From an uncultured Clostridia bacterium (lineage in GTDB: Bacteria > Bacillota > Clostridia > Christensenellales > Borkfalkiaceae): a stretch of DNA of 64,000 bases. Under the pieces are notes generated by a model, which did not search any database, was not told the DNA's origin, and saw only the letters and a list, made by a program, of their open reading frames with translations. Of the stretch, positions 59,535 to 64,000 are shown piece after piece. Each line of letters opens with the position of its first letter. Position 1 is the stretch's first letter. Location of the stretch: NCBI GenBank assembly GCA_947589285.1, contig CANPZV010000003.1, forward strand, positions 1 to 64,000, read 5' to 3'. The position numbers were made by a program, and so were the translations under genes.

Positions 59535-60144
59535 CGTCGTCCCTCAAATCCTCCAAAGCCCGCTTTGCCGTCTCATAGTCAAAGCCCTTGGAGAGCAGGT
59601 TGGCATACGCCCGCTGAAGGACCTTTCTGTCCGTCACGTCCTTGCCGCGGAGGAACTTTTTGAGGACGCTCTTCGCCGCCTCGTCCTCCCCCGTAAGGCC
59701 CGCAAGAGCCTCTGCAATGGCTTCGTCGGAGACGCCCTTGCGCCTGAGTTCGGCCTCGATGAGGCGCGGCCCCTTCTTCTTCGCCATGCTCTCCATATAG
59801 GCGCGGGCGTACGCGGCGTCGTCGAGGAATCCGTACTCGCGCATGCGCGAAATCACGTCGTCCTGCACGTCCTCCAAGTACCCCTTCTTTTTGAGAAAGT
59901 CGCGGATCTCGCGCTCGGTTTTCATCGTCGCCGTGATGTGGAAGAGGGCCTTGTCGAGGGCGGTCTCCTTCTCGCTCTCGAGCTGGATCTTCGCAAGCTC
60001 CCCCTCGGCGATCTCCATGCCCGCTTTCAGGCGATGTTGCATGACCGTGACGAGGCTCATTCCGCAGAAAAATCTGCCGTCCACCTCGATGTTACAGCGG
60101 GTCTTGTCCTTTTTTTGCGGCGTGATGGCGGTGATCTCAGACAT
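59524..60144 (-). CDS. recX: Regulatory protein RecX
   Basis: RCNIEVDGRFFCGMSLVTVMQHRLKAGMEI...LKKKGYLEDVQDDVISRMREYGFLDDAAYARAYMESMAKKKGPRLIEAELRRKGV. Confidence 0.88.
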   Translation of the reverse strand: MSEITAITPQKKDKTRCNIEVDGRFFCGMSLVTVMQHRLKAGMEIAEGELAKIQLESEKETALDKALFHITATMKTEREIRDFLKKKGYLEDVQDDVISRMREYGFLDDAAYARAYMESMAKKKGPRLIEAELRRKGVSDEAIAEALAGLTGEDEAAKSVLKKFLRGKDVTDRKVLQRAYANLLSKGFDYETAKRALEDLRDDDED

Positions 60145-60156
60145 AGCCTTTCTTCC

Positions 60157-61332
60157 CTACTGCACGCCGTCGCTCGGCCAGGTGCGGTTTGCCTTGAACC
60201 ATTCGGTGTCCTTGAGGATCGTCGAATTGTTACTGCCCGTCACGGTAAAATCGGTCCCGTCCGAGCGGACGGTGATGTCCCCGTTCATCGAAGTGAAGTT
60301 CGTCGTCGATTTGTCGAGGGAGAGCGTCGTGACGTAGATGTTCTTGGTGTACTTCGCGATGCGGTCAATGGCCTCCTGCGTCGGGAAGGTGTTGTCGTTC
60401 ACGGTCGTATATTCCGTGGAACCCGCACAGCAGCACACGCAGACGTATTCGGGCTGAATGACGGAGAGAAGTTCCTCGTTTGAGGAGGTCTTGCTCCCGT
60501 GGTGGCCCGCCTTGAAGAGCTTGCAGTGCGGAAGGTCGTTGCTCTCGACGAGGCTGGCCTCCCCCTCCTTTTCAAGGTCGCCCGTGAAGAGGTAGTGTTC
60601 GCTCCCCTGCGTAAAGAGTACGCAGACGGAGTAATTGTTCTCATCCGAGGATTTTTGTTCGTAAAATTTTTGGTACAGGATCTCGAACTTGATCCCCTCG
60701 GCGATCGCGTACTCCTTCTTCGCGCCGTCCGTCTCATTCCAGCATTGGAGGGCGTTATAATGGGTCGCCCCATCCTCGGAGACCTCTTTGTCTCGGTAGT
60801 TGATGTAATCGGAACTGATCTTTGAAGTGGTGTTTTTGCGCGTGAAGTCGATGATCGTGCCGCACTTGAAATTCGCAAAAACCCCGTCCGAGCCGTTGTT
60901 GCCCACGAAGGCGGCGATGTGATCCTCGTGCGCGTGGGTCACGATCACATAGTCAAGGACGCCGTCCGTGCAGTACTCCTTGATCTTCGGCACGAGCGTC
61001 GCGGCCGAATTCCTCTTTGAACCCGCGTCGATGAGGACCTCGGTATCGCCCGTCTTGATGAGCGTGCAATCGCCCGCGTTGCCGTTGCCGAGTTCGAGGA
61101 AGTGAATGGAGAGTTCCCCGAGTGTGCCGCCCTGCGAGGGGCTGTCCTGCGAGGGACCGTCCAGCGAGGGACCGTCGGCGGGGGCCTTCTTGTAGATGAA
61201 GAAGTACCAATACAGACCGACGCCGATCGCGATCAGAAGGACGATCACAAGGAGCGCGATCCAGAGGCGGGGACGCTTCGCAAGGGTCTCCCCTGCCTTT
61301 TTTACTGCTTTTTTCTGCTTTTTTGATGCCAT
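60157..61332 (-). CDS. Membrane-anchored ComEC-like MBL-fold hydrolase
   Basis: GNAGDCTLIKTGDTEVLIDAGS...VIVTHAHEDHIAAFVG...YLFTGDLEKEGE...LFKAGHHGSKTSS. Confidence 0.88.
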   Translation of the reverse strand: MASKKQKKAVKKAGETLAKRPRLWIALLVIVLLIAIGVGLYWYFFIYKKAPADGPSLDGPSQDSPSQGGTLGELSIHFLELGNGNAGDCTLIKTGDTEVLIDAGSKRNSAATLVPKIKEYCTDGVLDYVIVTHAHEDHIAAFVGNNGSDGVFANFKCGTIIDFTRKNTTSKISSDYINYRDKEVSEDGATHYNALQCWNETDGAKKEYAIAEGIKFEILYQKFYEQKSSDENNYSVCVLFTQGSEHYLFTGDLEKEGEASLVESNDLPHCKLFKAGHHGSKTSSNEELLSVIQPEYVCVCCCAGSTEYTTVNDNTFPTQEAIDRIAKYTKNIYVTTLSLDKSTTNFTSMNGDITVRSDGTDFTVTGSNNSTILKDTEWFKANRTWPSDGVQ

Positions 61333-61396
61333 TTTTCTTCCTCAATGATAAAATAACATATATTATATAACATATGTTATTTGTGGTTTTTCTGCG

Positions 61397-61741
61397 TCAG
61401 ACGAGGCCGAGCGCGGCGGCGATGTTGACGACGGCTTCGTCGATGTTATGGAGGAACTTGTTGAGCGCGGTCTGCGCTCCCCTGTCGATGTCGCCCTCCT
61501 CGGTCGTGCGGAGGACGGCGATGATCATGTCGAAGTTGCCGTAGATGACGCCGCATTCGACGTCGAGGGCCTTCATCACGGGGTCCGCGCTCCCGTGCTG
61601 GATGCGGTAGAGTTCCTTGATCTCGGCGTTCATCTCCGTGAGCAGAGAGACGTCCCCCCGCTCGAAGAGGGACTTCATCGTCTGGTTCAGGGAATAGAGT
61701 GCGCGGATAAATTCTTCGTGCGTTCCGTTTGCTTCCGTCAC
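61397..61741 (-). CDS. Hypothetical helical protein
   Basis: 114 aa, 4-nt overlap with upstream CDS. Confidence 0.6.
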   Translation of the reverse strand: MTEANGTHEEFIRALYSLNQTMKSLFERGDVSLLTEMNAEIKELYRIQHGSADPVMKALDVECGVIYGNFDMIIAVLRTTEEGDIDRGAQTALNKFLHNIDEAVVNIAAALGLV

Positions 61742-62952
61742 AGCGTCACCCCGTTCTCTTGAAGGAGTTTCCTCGCGCTCTCCACGCTGTCCACCCCCTC
61801 CTTATTCTTGATGGGAGCGAACTCCCTCTCCCGCACGACTTCGAAGGGGAGGCAGCTCCCCATGAGGCGGATCATGTCGAGGATCAGCGTCTCGAACTTA
61901 TAGCCGTTCTCCCTGTCGGGACGGACGAAAGTGCCGTCCTCCGCAAGGTGCGGGATCTTCTTCTTGACGACGTGTACGGGAATGCGCTCCCGCGCGATCT
62001 CCTCGAGCCTCCTCGCCGAGAGGAGGTAGTTCAAAATGACGCCAAAGGAGTAGGCGAGGTTGCCGTCCGCCCCCCTCTCCGAGGCCCTTTCCTCGGTCAT
62101 TTCATAGTATTCAATGACGGAGGGCTTTCCGTCCTCGAGGCAGAGGACCCCCACTTTTTCATGCGGCTCCGTCTTTCTGACGACCTTTGCCCCGCTGTTC
62201 ATGCCGCTCGCGATCGTCGCCCCGATGAACACGGGGTCCGCGCTCTTTTGCAGGACGTTATCGACGCCATAGACGTTATACCATTCGATCGCGGGGAAAT
62301 CGCCGTCCGCGCCGGCGCGTTTGAGGGAGGAGTACCACCCGCCGTTGCCGTTGGGCGAGAGGGCGAGCTTCCCCCTGTCCTCGAGGAGGAGTTTGCCGCC
62401 GAAGTCCACGCTCGGGGCCATTTCCTGTCTGAAAAAGCGGACAAATTCCTCGGGATAGCCAAAGTAGGAATGCGCCTTGAAGAAGGCCTTGGTCGCGGCG
62501 TCGTTCTTGTCGCTCGTCATGATGAAGAGGGGCACGCTCGCCCCGCACGCCTTGCAGACGGAAAGAAGGTTTCTGATCTGCATCTCGAAGATGTAGAGCG
62601 GGTGCGTGACGCCGACGTCGTACATGCCCTTGGGGGCGTCCGAGCCGAGCCGCGTGCCCTGCCCGCCCGCAAGCAAGACGCAGGCGACTTTCCCTTTCCG
62701 GATCGCCTCCGCGCCGAGCGCGAAGAATTCCTCCCGCCTTCTTTCGATCTCCCCGAGGGAGAGGCCTTCGATCGGCTCGATCTTCCCCTTTCCGCTGAGA
62801 TCTTCGGGCTGTTTCCAGAGGGCGACGGTCGCCCAATCGATGTTCTCTATCTCGGCGATGAAGCGTGCCTGCTCCTCCGCGGAGAGGTCGTCAAAGCCCT
62901 GTAAAATGTGGGTCTGTCCCTTTTCCGAGAGCAGACTGTTGAGTTCTTTCAT
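61738..62952 (-). CDS. UDP-sugar pyrophosphorylase (UDPGP family)
   Basis: VACVLLAGGQGTRLGSDAPKGMYDVG... Confidence 0.9.
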   Translation of the reverse strand: MKELNSLLSEKGQTHILQGFDDLSAEEQARFIAEIENIDWATVALWKQPEDLSGKGKIEPIEGLSLGEIERRREEFFALGAEAIRKGKVACVLLAGGQGTRLGSDAPKGMYDVGVTHPLYIFEMQIRNLLSVCKACGASVPLFIMTSDKNDAATKAFFKAHSYFGYPEEFVRFFRQEMAPSVDFGGKLLLEDRGKLALSPNGNGGWYSSLKRAGADGDFPAIEWYNVYGVDNVLQKSADPVFIGATIASGMNSGAKVVRKTEPHEKVGVLCLEDGKPSVIEYYEMTEERASERGADGNLAYSFGVILNYLLSARRLEEIARERIPVHVVKKKIPHLAEDGTFVRPDRENGYKFETLILDMIRLMGSCLPFEVVREREFAPIKNKEGVDSVESARKLLQENGVTL

Positions 62953-64000
62953 TCAATTCTCCTTTTCAAAGAGCCATGCGCCCGCATGGAACGGCTCACC
63001 GCGCACAGAGAGTTTCCCGTCCGCCTCATAGCAGAGATCGGTGAAGCATGCGGCAAGGCGTTCCCCCTTTATGGGGAGGGTCACCTCGCTTGCGTCGTCG
63101 AGGAAATGCACGATGACGAGCCTCTTGGCTCCGTATTTTTTTATGTAGACCTGCCTGCCCTTGGGGGCGCGGTAGTATTCCACAGTGTTGTCGATCTTGG
63201 CGATGTCGCCGAAGCGGACGACGTCCTTGATCTTTTCATAGAAGGAAAGTCCCCGCTGTATGAGGCCGATCTTTTCTTCGGACAGCTTCAAAATGTCGCC
63301 CGAGAGACAGATCCTCCCCATCATGGCGGCGCAGAGGGAATAGATCGTGCGGCTGTTGCTCTCCCCCTCGCGCAGGACCGCCCAGATCTGTTCCTGGCGG
63401 GCGGGGATCACGCGGGAGACGTTGGCGGCGACGAGCGGGATCTCGGGACACTCGTGCGCGTCCGAGAAGGAACACATGGAGACCATGCCCATGCGCCTCG
63501 GCTCGATGCGGCTCCCGCCCGACGAACAGTTCTCGATGACAAGGCCCTGAATGCCGTCCCGAAGTTTTTGCAGCCATTCGAGGCTCGCCTCCGTGACCTG
63601 CCTGCCCCCCTCGCCGAAGGCCGCGCCGTCCTCGCTGTCACAGCCCATGCCGATGTTGTCGTTATAGTCGATCTTGATGTACTCAAAGCCGCTGTCTTTG
63701 AGCTGTCTGAGGAGTTTTTCTTGAAGGAAGGCCTCGGCCTCCTCCGTCCTCAGGTCGAGGAAGCGGCGGTTCTTGCTCGTGAGGACGTGCCCGTCGCGGT
63801 GAAGGAGCATGTCCTCGCGGTAAAACGTTTCGCTGTCCCGCCCCGCGACTTCATACTCATACCAGATGCCCGCCTTCATGCCGAGGGACTTGGCCTTCTT
63901 GGAAATTTGGGTGAGGTCGGGGAAGATCGTGCGGTTGACCTCCCAATCGCCGATGGCGTTACACCAGCCCCTGTCCTCGGGCTTATACCACCCGCTGTCG
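62953..64000 (-). CDS. Glycoside hydrolase family 36 (alpha-galactosidase-like), 5' end outside window
   Basis: Frame is open to the edge (DSGWYKPEDRGWCNAIGDWEVN...GMKAGIWYEYE); YIKIDYNDNIG nucleophile region; NCSSGGSRIEPRRM. Confidence 0.88.
   Translation of the reverse strand, partial: DSGWYKPEDRGWCNAIGDWEVNRTIFPDLTQISKKAKSLGMKAGIWYEYEVAGRDSETFYREDMLLHRDGHVLTSKNRRFLDLRTEEAEAFLQEKLLRQLKDSGFEYIKIDYNDNIGMGCDSEDGAAFGEGGRQVTEASLEWLQKLRDGIQGLVIENCSSGGSRIEPRRMGMVSMCSFSDAHECPEIPLVAANVSRVIPARQEQIWAVLREGESNSRTIYSLCAAMMGRICLSGDILKLSEEKIGLIQRGLSFYEKIKDVVRFGDIAKIDNTVEYYRAPKGRQVYIKKYGAKRLVIVHFLDDASEVTLPIKGERLAACFTDLCYEADGKLSVRGEPFHAGAWLFEKEN

Overview
This is a 64 kb chromosomal segment from a high-GC, endospore-forming Firmicute (Clostridia-like). 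That placement is inferred from spoIIGA-sigE-sigG, spoVAD/spoVAE and YlmC/YmxH homologues; no taxonomy search was run. Most of the window is core genome: ywlC/ywlE/rpiB, dnaB, pepF, lepB, sbcCD, a dnaD-like gene, tsaD, prfB, secA, rsfS, a nadD-yqeK fusion, nnrE/D, birA and recX, plus two tRNAs. The accessory part is roughly 23.2-43.5 kb. It holds a class-M-like sirtuin, an HxlR regulator, a TetR-GH5-GH3 locus, two giant lipoproteins and GC-rich modular intergenic repeats, including a tandem array of ~224 bp units at 37.6-38.74 kb. The most notable observations are: (i) a single ORF joining a SipW/ER-type signal peptidase to a TasA/CalY-like substrate with its own internal signal peptide; (ii) three exact DnaA boxes and a near-consensus LexA box in one convergent intergenic region; (iii) a modular repeat family that includes a duplicated tRNA-Arg 3' end and terminator; (iv) a circularly permuted GH3 enzyme anchored at both ends beside giant lipoproteins; (v) candidate pseudoenzymes (DeoC-like, alpha/beta-hydrolase-like). 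I found no transposase, integrase, phage module or CRISPR array. All calls are from reading translated ORFs and DNA by eye; no database search was done.
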